Positions 34,015 through 45,500 of a stretch of DNA of 64,000 bases are shown here, one piece after another. Position 1 is the first letter of the stretch. The number at the start of each line of letters is the position of its first letter. The stretch covers positions 310,001 to 374,000 of the forward strand of contig JAWKLZ010000002.1 in assembly GCA_041392475.1 (NCBI GenBank), written 5' to 3'. The translations under genes were made by a program, and so were the position numbers. The notes under the pieces are model-generated. The model saw only the letters and a list, made by a program, of their open reading frames with translations, was not told the origin of the DNA and ran no database searches. This DNA comes from Chitinophagales bacterium. GTDB lineage: Bacteria; Bacteroidota; Bacteroidia; Chitinophagales; UBA2359.

Positions 34015-35277
34015 CTAAGCCTTCACCACCATTTGCAAGGTATCTCTGCCTTTTTGAGTCATTAAAATATCTTTTCCTTTGGTATAGATTTTCACAGAAG
34101 CAGGAGTATAATGCCTCAAAGTAATGATTTCAACATTGGCGGTCGTTTGAAGGTTGTAATCCTTCAATAAATCCACCAATAACTCCTTGATTCGGTTGGG
34201 TTTGTTGTCAATACAAGCTTTGAAACTAATCGCACCATTTTGACTTAAATTGGTTTTGATGCGGTATTTGGCAAATAACTCATAGATGTGCGCCAAATTG
34301 TTTTCTGCCATAAAAGAAAAATCTTTGGAGGAGATGGACAGTAGCAATTGTTCTCGGTCGAAAACAATGATGGTCGGCAACGGTTCACGAGATTCGTCGC
34401 CGTGAATCGTTGTACCAACAGCACTTGTGTCTATAAAAGACCGTACATGAAGCGGAATGTTCTTGTTTTGAAGGGGTTTGATGGTATTGGGGTGAATGAC
34501 TTTTGCGCCGTAATAAGTCATTTCGATGGCTTCGTAATACGACAATCTAGGAATCTTGACAGTTTCTTTGACCACTCTTGGGTCGGCATTCAAGATAGCA
34601 GGCACGTCTTTCCAGACAGTCATGGAATCTGCATTGAGAACATTGGACAAAATTGCAGCTGTATAATCGGAACCTTCTCGCCCAAGAGTGGTGGTAAATC
34701 CTTCATTTGTTCCCCCTAAAAAGCCTTGTGTGACAATCATTTCCTTGTTCAATATAGATGGGAAGGCTGCTTGTACATTGGCGGTAGTAGCAGACCAATT
34801 CACCTGCCCTTCTCGATAGGTATTATCGGTTTTGATGTGATTTCGGATGTCTATCCATTGATTGGCAGTACCTTCGGCTCTCAAAAAATGGCTGATGAGT
34901 GTGGTAGAAAGCAACTCGCCTGCTGATACGATTTGGTCGTAAATGAAATTGAAGGGAACTCGGTTGTGTTTGTTGAGCCATTCCTCAATCTTGGTAAAAA
35001 TACCCACTAAATCTTCCTTCAATGCTTCGGGAACAACTTCAAAAAGAGCTGATGCTGTTGCCAATAATTCCTCCTTTATAGTTTCAAAAAGAGCGATGGC
35101 TCGTCCTGTTTGATCGTAGTAGGCATTGGTAACGTCCTCTAAACTATTGGTGGTTTTGCCCATTGCAGAAATTACAATTACCAATTTTTCGTCTTTATAC
35201 TGTTGTAATATTGCTGCTACATTGCGAATCGCTTGGGCATCTTGTACTGATGCTCCTCCAAATTTAAAAACTTTCAT
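34015..35277 (-). CDS. lysC: Aspartokinase
   Basis: The protein has 420 residues, monofunctional. It has MKVFKFGGASVQD at the N-terminus (the KFGG motif), GELLSTTL, TQGFLGG, TTLGREGSDYTAA and DVPAILNADPRVV. A regulatory ACT-like region follows (SISSKDFSFMAENNL to the end). It phosphorylates aspartate, the first step to lysine, threonine and methionine. It stands alone, with the sirtuin gene upstream on the same strand, 68 bases away. Confidence 0.95.
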   Translation of the reverse strand: MKVFKFGGASVQDAQAIRNVAAILQQYKDEKLVIVISAMGKTTNSLEDVTNAYYDQTGRAIALFETIKEELLATASALFEVVPEALKEDLVGIFTKIEEWLNKHNRVPFNFIYDQIVSAGELLSTTLISHFLRAEGTANQWIDIRNHIKTDNTYREGQVNWSATTANVQAAFPSILNKEMIVTQGFLGGTNEGFTTTLGREGSDYTAAILSNVLNADSMTVWKDVPAILNADPRVVKETVKIPRLSYYEAIEMTYYGAKVIHPNTIKPLQNKNIPLHVRSFIDTSAVGTTIHGDESREPLPTIIVFDREQLLLSISSKDFSFMAENNLAHIYELFAKYRIKTNLSQNGAISFKACIDNKPNRIKELLVDLLKDYNLQTTANVEIITLRHYTPASVKIYTKGKDILMTQKGRDTLQMVVKA

Positions 35278-35345
35278 TGTGTTGATAACGAATTATTTAT
35301 TTCTGTTTACTGTTTTAGGCAACATCTAAGGTACAGCGAAAAAAC

Positions 35346-36041
35346 TTATTTTTCCAACAATCTCTCCACCAATCTTGTCACTCCAACTGTTGCTTTTTCT
35401 TCAATGGTGGTCAAATTGCGAATGTGGTAGACACTCTCTGGAATGAATGGGTCTATCAAATACTTGGGAACACTATCCTCTACATAGTGAATCAGGGAAG
35501 CTGCAGGATATACGACCATTGAAGTTCCGACTACTATAAATATATCGGCATCATAAGTCGAAAAAGTAGCTTCTTGCATCATCGGTACTGCTTCTCCAAA
35601 CCATACAATGTGTGGACGCAGTTGCGCTCCTTTATCGCAGAGGTCGCCCATTTGAATTGCCTTTCCACCTATATCATAGATAAGTTCAGGGTAGCGGGTA
35701 CTGCGAACTTTGGTGATTTCCCCATGCAAATGTAGCACATTGGAGGAACCGCCTCTTTCGTGAAGGTTGTCGATATTTTGGGTAATGATCTGCACTTCAT
35801 ATTTTTCCTCCAACCTCGCCAATGCTTTGTGAGCATCATTGGGTTGTGCTTTTACGACATCGGCACGTCTAAGGTTGTAGAAGTTCAGCACCAGTTTGGG
35901 GTTTTTCTTCCAGCCTTCTGGTGAAGCTACTTCCATAATATCATGACCTTCCCACAATCCACCGCTCCCTCTAAAGGTAGCAATTCCACTTTCGGCACTA
36001 ATTCCAGCACCTGTCAAGACAACTATTTTTTGTTTTTTCAT
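35346..36041 (-). CDS. Sir2-family NAD-dependent deacylase without zinc cysteines
   Basis: The protein has 231 residues. NAD-binding motifs are GAGISAESGIATFRG and TQNIDNLHERGG, the catalytic His is in LHLHGE, and GTSMVVYPAASLIHY follows. The Tyr-x-x-Arg pair of desuccinylase-type (class III, SIRT5/CobB-like) sirtuins is present in NFYNLRR. The usual four zinc-ligand Cys are missing: the region after LHLHGE has only one Cys (GDLCDKG). It probably removes acyl groups, such as succinyl, from lysines. Confidence 0.92.
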   Translation of the reverse strand: MKKQKIVVLTGAGISAESGIATFRGSGGLWEGHDIMEVASPEGWKKNPKLVLNFYNLRRADVVKAQPNDAHKALARLEEKYEVQIITQNIDNLHERGGSSNVLHLHGEITKVRSTRYPELIYDIGGKAIQMGDLCDKGAQLRPHIVWFGEAVPMMQEATFSTYDADIFIVVGTSMVVYPAASLIHYVEDSVPKYLIDPFIPESVYHIRNLTTIEEKATVGVTRLVERLLEK

Positions 36042-36053
36042 TGTATTATCTAT

Positions 36054-36088
36054 TTTGTAGCAAAATTGTATAAAAAAGCGTATTTTTG
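36054..36088 (+). promoter_or_regulatory. Promoter of rpsO
   Basis: TTTG (36054-36057) and TATTTTTG (36081-36088) match the Bacteroidota -33/-7 consensus with a 23-base spacer, slightly long. The -7 ends 49 bases before the ATG. Confidence 0.5.
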
Positions 36089-36137
36089 CACCAAATTTGA
36101 AGAATTTTAAAAAAGTATAAAAAATAGATTAATCAAC

Positions 36138-36419
36138 ATGAGTGAAACTACTTATTTATCGTCAGCGGATAAACGTGAAATGTACAAAGAGTTTGGCGGT
36201 GCAGAAACAAATACAGGTTCTTTTGAAGCACAAATTGCAATTCTAACCAAAAGAATTGCTCATTTATCAGAGCATTTGAAAAGAAATAAAAAAGACCATG
36301 TAACCAGAAAAGCTTTGATTACAATGGTAGGAAAAAGACGTAAATTCCAACGTTACCTTCAAAAAACTGACATTACTCGTTATAGAAACATTATCCAAAA
36401 ATTAGGATTGAGGAAATAA
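36138..36419 (+). CDS. rpsO: 30S ribosomal protein S15
   Basis: The protein has 93 residues. FGGAETNTGSFEAQIAILTKRI, LSEHLKRNKKDHVTRKAL and the C-terminal GKRRKFQRYLQK are the S15 signature. It binds 16S rRNA in the small subunit. rpsO next to pnp is a very widespread gene order; here a strong terminator separates them. Confidence 0.98.
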   Translation: MSETTYLSSADKREMYKEFGGAETNTGSFEAQIAILTKRIAHLSEHLKRNKKDHVTRKALITMVGKRRKFQRYLQKTDITRYRNIIQKLGLRK

Positions 36420-36430
36420 CATCCAGCCAA

Positions 36431-36483
36431 AATGAGAATAGAAATTTGAAGGGAATTACCTCAATTTCTATTCTCATTTTTTT
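36431..36483 (+). terminator. rpsO terminator
   Basis: AATGAGAATAGAAATT (36431-36446) pairs perfectly with AATTTCTATTCTCATT (36463-36478), followed by a T-run. The remaining sequence up to pnp at 36726 holds no recognised gene or clear promoter. Confidence 0.9.
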
Positions 36484-36725
36484 ATGCGTATAATCTTGCA
36501 TTTCACACCCTACTTATTGAAGTAAGATTTTACTTTCTGTTTTTGAAAGAAAAGGCTGACTGAATCATAAAAAGTCGCTATCCCTCCTACAATGTAGCCT
36601 CGAATAGACCATTCAGTATTGCTTTGGCTTATTCTTTATCAGATGAATATACTTAAAAAATTGATAGATATTAAATTAAATCAAAATGCGGTTGTCGCAT
36701 TCATTAAACCCTTTAAAAATAGCTT

Positions 36726-38993
36726 ATGAGCAATTGGAAGGTATTCTCCAAAACGATTGACCTTGGAGATGGAAGAGAAATAACTATAGAAACAGGTAAA
36801 TTAGCCAGACAAGCAGACGGAGCTGTGCTTGTACGTATGGGAGATGCCGTCTTGTTAGCTACGGTGGTATCTAAGAAAGAAGCAAAAGAAGGAATGAATT
36901 TTTTCCCGTTATCCGTTGATTACCAAGAAAAATTTGCAGCAGCGGGGCGTATTCCTGGAGGATTCTTCAAACGTGAAGCCAGACCTTCTGAATACGAAAT
37001 TTTGATATGTCGTTTGGTAGATAGAGCCTTGCGCCCATTGTTTCCTGATGAATACTACAATGAAACACAAATATTAATTTCTTTGATTTCGGCTGATGTG
37101 GAAGTGATGCCTGATGCCTTGGCAGGTTTGGCGGCTTCTGCTGCTATTGCTGTATCAGATATTCCTTTCAATGGCCCAATTTCGGAAGTGAGAGTTGCTC
37201 GTATTGATGGTAAATTGATAATCAATCCATCGGTTTCAGAGGTTGAAAAAGCAGATTTGAATATCTTAATGGGAGCAACTGAAGCCAACGTGATGATGGT
37301 CGAGGGTGAATCTCATGAATGTTCGGAAGAAGATTTGGTAGAAGCGATTCGATTTGGTCATGATGCTATCAAAATTCAATGTCAAGCACAAAACGAATTG
37401 CGTGCAATTTGTGGCAAAGAAAAACGTGAAATTGAATTGCCGGAAGGTGATGAAGAATTATATGCTCAAGTCGCAGAATTGGCTAGCGATAAGGTATATG
37501 AAGTAGCCAAAAGTGCTTTGAGCAAAAAAGACCGTCAGGAGTCGTTTTCTACTATTCAAGATGAAGTTATTGAAGCCATGTTTGGGGAAGAAGAAGAACC
37601 TGATTCCGGCAAAATGGACTTGGCTAAAAAATATTTCCACAAAGTAGAAAAGGAGGTTATCCGCAAGATGATTTTGACCGATCGTACAAGATTGGACGGC
37701 AGAGAACTGAATGAGGTTCGGCCTTTGTTGATTGAAACAGGTATCTTACCTTCTCCCCATGGCTGTGCATTGTTTTGTAGAGGGGAAACGCAATCACTCA
37801 CAACTTGTACACTTGGTACAAAACAAGATGAGCAGATGCACGACAAAGCTATTGGACTTTCTTTCTCCAATTTTATGCTACACTACAACTTTCCTCCATT
37901 TTCTACGGGCGAGGCAAAACCTATGAGGGGTACAAGTCGTCGAGAAATTGGACACGGTATGTTGGCCATGCGCTCTTTGAAGCAGGTGATGCCTGATGAT
38001 GCAGACAATCCATACACTATTCGTGTGGTATCTGATATTTTGGAATCTAACGGTTCTTCTTCTATGGCAACGGTCTGTGCTGGTTCATTGGCATTAATGG
38101 ATGCGGGTGTACAAATCAAAACGGGTGTTTCGGGTATCGCAATGGGTTTGATTACCGATGGTAATGACTTTGCCGTATTGTCCGACATTTTGGGTGATGA
38201 AGATCACCTTGGAGATATGGACTTCAAAGTGACAGGTACAAAAAATGGTATTTGTGCGGTACAAATGGATATCAAAGTAGAAGGATTACCCTACGAAATT
38301 TTAACAAAAGCATTGCATCAAGCAAGGGAAGGACGCTTACACATCTTATCTCAAATGGATGAGATTATGGATACTCCTCGTTCTGAACCGAAACCTCATG
38401 CACCTCGTATTGTGAAAATTTTCATTCCTGGGGATATGATTGGTGCGATTATCGGACCTGGTGGTAAAGTGATTCAAGCGATTCAGAAAGAAACAGAAAC
38501 GGTCATCGTGGTTCAGGAAGATGCTGAAAACAAACGTGGCGAAGTGATGATTTCTTCTAGCAATAAAGCATCTATTGATGCCGCAGTGAAGTGGGTTGAA
38601 GAATTGGTGGCAGTGCCAGAAGTAGGTACAATCTATGAAGGTACGGTTAAAAGTGTGGTTGACTTTGGCGCATTTGTAGAATTTATGCGTGGAAAAGAGG
38701 GCTTACTACACATCTCCGAAATTTCTTGGAAACGATTGGAGAATATGGACGATGTTTTTGAAGTCGGTGAGAAAGTAAAGGTGAAGTTATTGGATATTGA
38801 CCAACGCAGCGGCAAATTCAAATTGTCTCGAAAAGTATTGCTCGAAAGCCCTTATGGTGACAGCGATAGAGGTGGTGATCGTGGTGGCGACCGAGGTAGA
38901 GATAACCGAGGTGACAATAGAGGTCGTGACAATAATAGAGGAAGAGACAACCGAGGCGGCGGTGGTAGAAGAGATGACCGCAATAGAAGATAA
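36726..38993 (+). CDS. pnp: Polynucleotide phosphorylase
   Basis: The protein has 755 residues. Two RNase PH-like domains are present, including GRIPGGFFKREARPSE, RLVDRALRPLFP and SDILGDEDHLGDMDFKVTGT. A KH domain (GDMIGAIIGPGGKVIQAIQ, about 560-620) and an S1 domain (GTIYEGTVKSVVDFGAFVEF, about 635-700) follow. The last 45 residues are a low-complexity Arg/Gly/Asp/Asn tail made of GGDRG and RGRDN units, likely an added RNA-binding or phase-separating segment. It degrades RNA from the 3' end using phosphate. Confidence 0.98.
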   Translation: MSNWKVFSKTIDLGDGREITIETGKLARQADGAVLVRMGDAVLLATVVSKKEAKEGMNFFPLSVDYQEKFAAAGRIPGGFFKREARPSEYEILICRLVDRALRPLFPDEYYNETQILISLISADVEVMPDALAGLAASAAIAVSDIPFNGPISEVRVARIDGKLIINPSVSEVEKADLNILMGATEANVMMVEGESHECSEEDLVEAIRFGHDAIKIQCQAQNELRAICGKEKREIELPEGDEELYAQVAELASDKVYEVAKSALSKKDRQESFSTIQDEVIEAMFGEEEEPDSGKMDLAKKYFHKVEKEVIRKMILTDRTRLDGRELNEVRPLLIETGILPSPHGCALFCRGETQSLTTCTLGTKQDEQMHDKAIGLSFSNFMLHYNFPPFSTGEAKPMRGTSRREIGHGMLAMRSLKQVMPDDADNPYTIRVVSDILESNGSSSMATVCAGSLALMDAGVQIKTGVSGIAMGLITDGNDFAVLSDILGDEDHLGDMDFKVTGTKNGICAVQMDIKVEGLPYEILTKALHQAREGRLHILSQMDEIMDTPRSEPKPHAPRIVKIFIPGDMIGAIIGPGGKVIQAIQKETETVIVVQEDAENKRGEVMISSSNKASIDAAVKWVEELVAVPEVGTIYEGTVKSVVDFGAFVEFMRGKEGLLHISEISWKRLENMDDVFEVGEKVKVKLLDIDQRSGKFKLSRKVLLESPYGDSDRGGDRGGDRGRDNRGDNRGRDNNRGRDNRGGGGRRDDRNRR

Positions 38994-39070
38994 TTTAGTT
39001 ATTGGTAATTTGTAACGATTGATTTGATTGATTTTTCAAATCATCTCACTGATTATGCATATTTTACCTG

Positions 39071-39113
39071 AAAGGTGCTAACCGAATGTGATGTTTGGTT
39101 AGCACCTTTTTTT
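39071..39113 (+). terminator. pnp terminator
   Basis: AAAGGTGCTAACC (39071-39083) pairs with GGTTAGCACCTTT (from 39097), followed by seven T. It is 77 bases past the pnp stop. Confidence 0.92.
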
Positions 39114-39128
39114 GTGTTTGAATAGATT

Positions 39129-39361
39129 GTGCCTGAACGGAAACTCTCAATCATTTGACTATCAAAACATAACTAATTGTTTAAACAAGCGAACTTTTTG
39201 CCTATATTTCACGAAGATTCTATATTCTTGTAATAACTTGTTCCTAATTCATTAGGAATTTATTGAAGGTATTGGTATTCTTGAAAATCCAAAAAAGTTC
39301 AAATGATTTTTTGCATCCAATAGTTTGACTGTGAACTCCTTGCAAGATTCCGTTCAGACAC
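39129..39361. repeat. Candidate 233-bp element with 14-bp inverted termini
   Basis: GTGCCTGAACGGAA (39129-39142) and TTCCGTTCAGACAC (39348-39361) are inverted with one mismatch. A smaller palindrome, TTCCTAAT-tc-ATTAGGAA, lies inside (39241-39258). No reading frame is present. The rest of the 39.0-39.5 kb gap contains only short AACTTC/GAAGTT palindromes near 39435 and 39505. Confidence 0.45.
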
Positions 39362-39529
39362 TAGATTGAAATAGGGGGTATTTGCATACAACAATCCCAC
39401 AAAATAAAATTCTTACTCAAAATCTGTGAAAGTAAACTTCAGAAGTTCGGTCTTAGAAAAATAATGCCGCTATCTTTTTGATAATCAATATTTAACAAGC
39501 TGAAACTTCCGAAGTTTTTGTCCGAAACA

Positions 39530-42500
39530 CTACCGTATCAAAGAAATATTCCCCTTCACAAACACCTCCTCACCATCAAACGAGAATGCCCGTACATAAA
39601 ACACATAAACACCCAATTCTGCATTTTCATCCTTGTATGTACCATCCCAAAAATCGTCCAAGCTATAGCCTACAAACAATTCTTCACCCCAACGACTAAA
39701 TACCTTAAACTCCACACTTTCAATGTTTTTACCTTGCACTTGGAACACATCATTGATACCGTCACCATTCGGAGAAAAGGCATTTGGAACGGTCAGAATC
39801 GGAACAGGAAGGATGTCCACAAATACCTCATTGGTTGCCGAACAACCATATTCGTTTGTAGCAATGATGGTATAATTCGTTGGATCAAAAGGTTGTGCGG
39901 TCGTGTTTAGACAATCGTTGCAGCCTGTGAGGTTATCGAGTGAAGGCAACCATTCAAGGCTGATAACTTCACCCAAATCGGAGTTCACCGTTGCACCCAA
40001 GTCAATCACTGTTCCGCTCTTAATCATCTGAATATCTGACACTTCTACACTAATATCCGAAACCACCAAATCCAAGACTATTTCATCCACACAAACCCCA
40101 TTGTCCACGCTCAATGCTATCGCATAAATGCCCGTTGAAGTCCAGTCAATCGTATGCGGACCTACTTCATTGGAGGTCGAGCCATTGCCGAAATCCCATT
40201 GAAGGGTCGAGCCATCGGGTAAATTACCCACAAAAGAAAGCGTAGCCGTTTCACCCAAACAAATCACCTCAGGCATTGCCATTGCCGCAATTGGCTCATC
40301 CACAATGGTTATTGTTTGATTAGCAGAAAAAACGCAACCCATTTCGTCTATATAGGTGTAGGTAATCGTGTGTTCGCCAATCCCTGCAAGCGTTGGGTCA
40401 AAAGCACTGCCGTTCCATCCTGTTCCTTCAAAAACACCACCTTCGGGCGTAGCCTTCAAACTTACTGCCGCTTCATTGATACAAAAAACATCATTCGAAA
40501 CTTCAATCGCTAACTCCAAATCAGGACAATCCGCCAAAGTTGCACAAGATTGAATCGCCACCTCACTGTTGCTGCAATTGTCTGGCCCCAATGCCGTTAC
40601 CGAAATCACCACCGTCAAATCATCGTCAATTCCCGCCAACAAATACGACAATTCATCTGCCGAAACCGTATCGGTAATCCCCAAATCGGTTTCGATGCTG
40701 TAACCAATTGCACCCACTACCGCTGTCCACACAAACTCCAAACTATCAGTCGTTTGATAGCTGCAACCCACAATTGGAGGAGGAATGAAGCCAGGTACGG
40801 TCACTAGAATTGAAGCCAAACAGCCATTGCCATCTCGCACACTCACATTGTAAATGCCAGGACGTAGATTTGTAGCAGTTGGTGTAAATTGTGGTGGGTC
40901 AGTGTCCCATTCAAAATTGAAAGGAGCAGTGCCACCCAAAACCTTCACTGTTGCCGAACCTGTCCCTTCCTCCACACAGTCCGAAACGGTCACATTTTCT
41001 AAACTCAATTCAGGGGCATCCAAATTCTCCAACAAAAATTCTCGGCTGTCGCTGCAATCGTTGGCATCCGTCAAAAGAAGTAAGTAAGTACCTGCTGCCA
41101 AATCGCTTATTTTGGCTTCATTGCCGATGATTTCATCCGTTTCGCCAGAATGCCATTCATACACAAACGGCTCAGTTCCATCCTGTACTACCAATGCCGT
41201 AATCCGTCCGTCACTTGCCCCACAAGTTGCAGGACTAACAGTTGCGCCCAAAATAGAAGGAGGAGGAATGTCTTCAATCACGAAATTTTTGGAGGAAATA
41301 CAGCCGCCTTCATCTTCGGCAGTCAAGGTGTATTCTCCTGCTGTAAGTCCATAAATATCCACATTTTCGCCCAAAACAATCCCTGATGCGTCTGCCCAAG
41401 TAATCACCAAAACGCCTGTTCCACCGCTCACTTCAACGCCTGTAATGCGTCCGTCAGTACTGCCACAAATAGTTTGATTCGCCACCCCTCCACTGATTGC
41501 AGGTGCGCCGACATCCGACACATTGAAACCCAAACTAACCTCGCAGCCATTCGCATCTATTGCAGTCAAAGTGTATTCTCCTGCCGCCACATTGGTCAAA
41601 TCTATTTCATTTCCAAACACTTCTCCCTCCGCATTTTCCCATCGGTAAGTATAAGGTTCTTCTCCTCCTTCAATTTTTACGCCCAACACACCACCATCGC
41701 TGTTGCCACAAGAAGATAAATCCACTGTTCCTTCGCTCAGAGTTGGTGCATGAATGTCGGCAATCACAAACGCCAAATCCGTTTCACAGCCATTGTCGTC
41801 CGTAATAATGACCGTATAATTCCCTGCAACTACCTCACTCAAAACCTCCTCCGTTCCGACCACATTGCCGTTCACATCCCACCATTCAAAGTTGAAAGGT
41901 GCTGTACCCCCTTCAATGTCAATCCCTTCAATGCTGCCATTCGCATCACTACAAGTCGAAGCATTCACCAATCCGCCCGAAGCCGTTGGGCTTGCTTCAT
42001 CCAAGACTTCAAAATCCAAATTCGCCCGACAACCATTTCCATCCGTCACTTCCAAAATATAATCCCCTGCCGCCACATTCAGCAAATTCGCATCCGTTCC
42101 TGTTCCTGTGTTTTCGTAGGCATTGCTTTCGGTATCTCGCCAATTGAAGGAATAAGGAGGAACACCCCCTTCAATCACCACATTAGATATGCCTCCATTT
42201 GCTTCACTACATCGTGCATTGTCCACCAAACCTTCAATGATTTGCGGCGCAACTTGGTCTGGAATCTCGTATTGCATTTCATCTTGACAGCCCTTTTCAT
42301 CGGTGATGTAGATGGTATAAATACCTGCCGAAACGTCTGTCAATTGTAGTTCAGTGCTGATTTCATTGTTGTTGCCATCTCGCCAAGAAAAAGTCAGCAA
42401 CCCTTCTCCGTTCTCTACCTCAATGCCTTGAATACTTCCGTTTGCCTCGCTGCAAGTTGTTGGCGTAACCAAACCGCCAAGCAATCCAGGGGGAGGATTG

Positions 42501-45500
42501 TCCACTATATAAAAACTCAAAGTAGTGATGCAACCACTCACATCCGTTGCAGTCAGCGTATAAACCCCTTCAGGTATTGCCGAAAGGCTAATGTCGTTTC
42601 CAAAAGTTTCACCATTTTCGTTTACCCAAGCATAAGTATAGGGCTCTGTGCCTCCTTCAATGCTGATATCAGTAATACCTCCATCGGCTTGTCCGCAGTT
42701 GGAATAATTGATTACCCCACCACTTAGTTGTGGCGCAGCTTCATCAAAAGTGGTAAAACTCGCCTCAACACTGCATCCATTTTCGTCTGTTACTATGAGC
42801 GTGTATTCACCTGCTGCAATGTCGGTCAAATTCAATTCATTACCAACGATTTGTCCGCTTGTATTTTGCCACTCATAGACCAGTTCACCCGTCCCATCAT
42901 TCACTTCAATGTTTTGAATCGCTCCATCTGCCTTGCCACAAGAAGAAGGTAAAACATTGCCGCCCAAAAGTTGAGGCGCAATTTGGTCTTCAATTGTCCA
43001 TTGAATGGAGGTCAAACAACCATTGGCATCCAAGATCTCCAAAGTGTAACTGCCTGCCACTGCATCGGTCAAAAAATTTTCATTACTCACTATTTCTCCC
43101 AAATTGTTCAACCAACTGTATTCAAAAGGTTCTGCTCCATCCAACACTTCAATTCCTTCAATGCTTCCATTGGCTTCGCTGCAAGTCGTTGAAGTGACTT
43201 CTCCACCCTGCAATTGAGGTGGCAAAGCTTCGGGTACAAACATTTCGATATTGTGAAAACAGCCATTGAAGTCAGTTATTTGTAGTGTATAATTTCCTGT
43301 GGGCAAACTTTCTATGTCCAATTCATTGCCAAGCGTTTCACCCGTTTCGTTTTTCCATTCTAAGGTAAAAGGCTCAGTTCCTCCTTCAATACTTACGCCA
43401 CTTATCGTTCCGTTTGCTTCTCCACAAATCGTTTCGGTAGCTGTTCCAAGACTCAATTTTGGTGAAGGCATATCTTCCAAATCAAATTGAAGGCTGACCG
43501 CACAACCTTTGCTATCCGTAACAATAAGAGTGTAAGTTCCTGCCACGACATCCCTCAATTGAAGTAGAGAAGAGGTAATATTGTCTGTTTCCAAAACTTC
43601 GCCAGTTCCGTCTTGCCATTCGTAGGTGAATGGTGCAACTCCACTTTCTAAGGCAACATTGGTTATGCTCCCATTGGCTTCGCTGCAAGTTGTGTTTTGC
43701 AGTTCACCACCAATAAGTTGTGGAGCTTCGAGGTCTATAATATTGAAGTTAATCTCAGTTTCGCAACCATTTTCATCGCTGACCAGCAAGGTGTAATTTC
43801 CTTGTGGAATATTGCTCAGTTGTAGTTCATTACCCAAAATTTCACCAGCCTGATTTTGCCACTCATACACCAATTCACCTGTGCCTCCACTTACTTCAAT
43901 ACCATTGATAGCACCATCGTTGTTGCTGCAAGAAGAAGGCAAGATTTCACCACCTGATAATTGAGGAGGAGGAATGTCCATGATTTCTATGCTGATATTT
44001 GTAGTGCATCCATTGCCATCCATTGCAGTGAGAGTATAGATTCCCGCCAAAGTATTTTCTAGGTTCAATGAAGTAGCAATGAGGCTATCTGCTTCGTTTC
44101 GCCATTCGAGGGTGAAAGGTTCGATACCTCCTGAGAGTTGTGTTCCTTCAATCTTGCCATTGCTGTCACCACAAGTTGAGGGTGTAGCAATACCTGCTGT
44201 CAATATAGGAACGGGTACTTCGAGTACTGCAAAAGAAATTACATCAGTACAGCCATTGGCATCTGTCACCTGCAATGTGTAATCTCCCAAACCTACGTCT
44301 TGTAGCTCCAGTTCATTGCCTACTACTTCACCGTTACTGTTTGTCCATTGGTATTCAAAAGGGGGGCTTTCGCCCTCGGCACTGATGTTGGTGATGCTAC
44401 CATTGTCTGCTCCACAAATGGTGGGTGTTGTTTCGCCGCCTTCAAGTGTAGGGCTGGGTTCATCCATAATGGTATAACTTAATGTGTCAGCACAGCCGTT
44501 GATATCGGTGACTATCAATGTATAATTTCCTGCCAAAACGCCGTATAAGAACAAGTCGTCTTCAATGACATTTCCATTTTCATCTTGCCATTCGTAGAAA
44601 AAAGGAGCAGTTCCGCCATTGATGAAAATATCTGTGATTGCGCCATTGGCTTCGCTACAAGTCGAAGGATGTATAGCAGCACTGTTGATTTGGGGAGGGC
44701 TCGTATCTTCAATATTGAAATCGAGGGTTTGGGTACAACCATTGCCGTCTGTTACCAAAAGGCTGTAATTTCCTGCGGGAACATCCATCAAGTCAATAGC
44801 ATTTTCACCCACTTCATTTCCATTTTCGTCTGTCCAGACATAATTGAATGGAGGTGCACTGCTTTGTATGCCAATACTGGTAATGCTACCATTGCTGTTT
44901 CCACAACTTGCATTGTTGGGATTTCCACCTATTAATGTTGGAGGAGGAATGTCTGCAATGCTCATTTGAAGGCTATCTTGACAACCGTTTATGTCACCAA
45001 CTATTAGGGTATAGTTTCCAGCAAAGGCATTTTCAAGGTCTATGTTGTTGCTGATAATGTTACCGAGTTCGTCTTTCCAAAAATAAAAGTACGGTTCTGT
45101 GCCTCCGCTTACGCTTGCGCCTGTAATGCTGCCATTATCTGCGCCGCAAAGCGCATTGGTTGCTATTCCTGCGCTTAGAATAGGAGGTGTATTTTCGTCA
45201 ATCACAACTACTAAGGTATCGGTGCAAAACAGTCCATCACTAACGATTAGGGTGTAGTTACCTGCTGCAATTGATGTTAGGCTGGGGGTATTGCCGATTT
45301 GTGTGTCGGTTTGGTCGTACCAGAAAAAGGTATATGGTTCTGTACCTCCTGATACGAGAACATTATCAATTCCTCCATCGTTGTTGCCACAACTGGCAGG
45401 ACTGGGTATTGCGCTGTTTATGTTCAAATTACTGACTGCAACTTCTGGTGTACCTGAGAATGTGCCTTCACATCCATTTGAGTCTGTGATGCTGATGATT

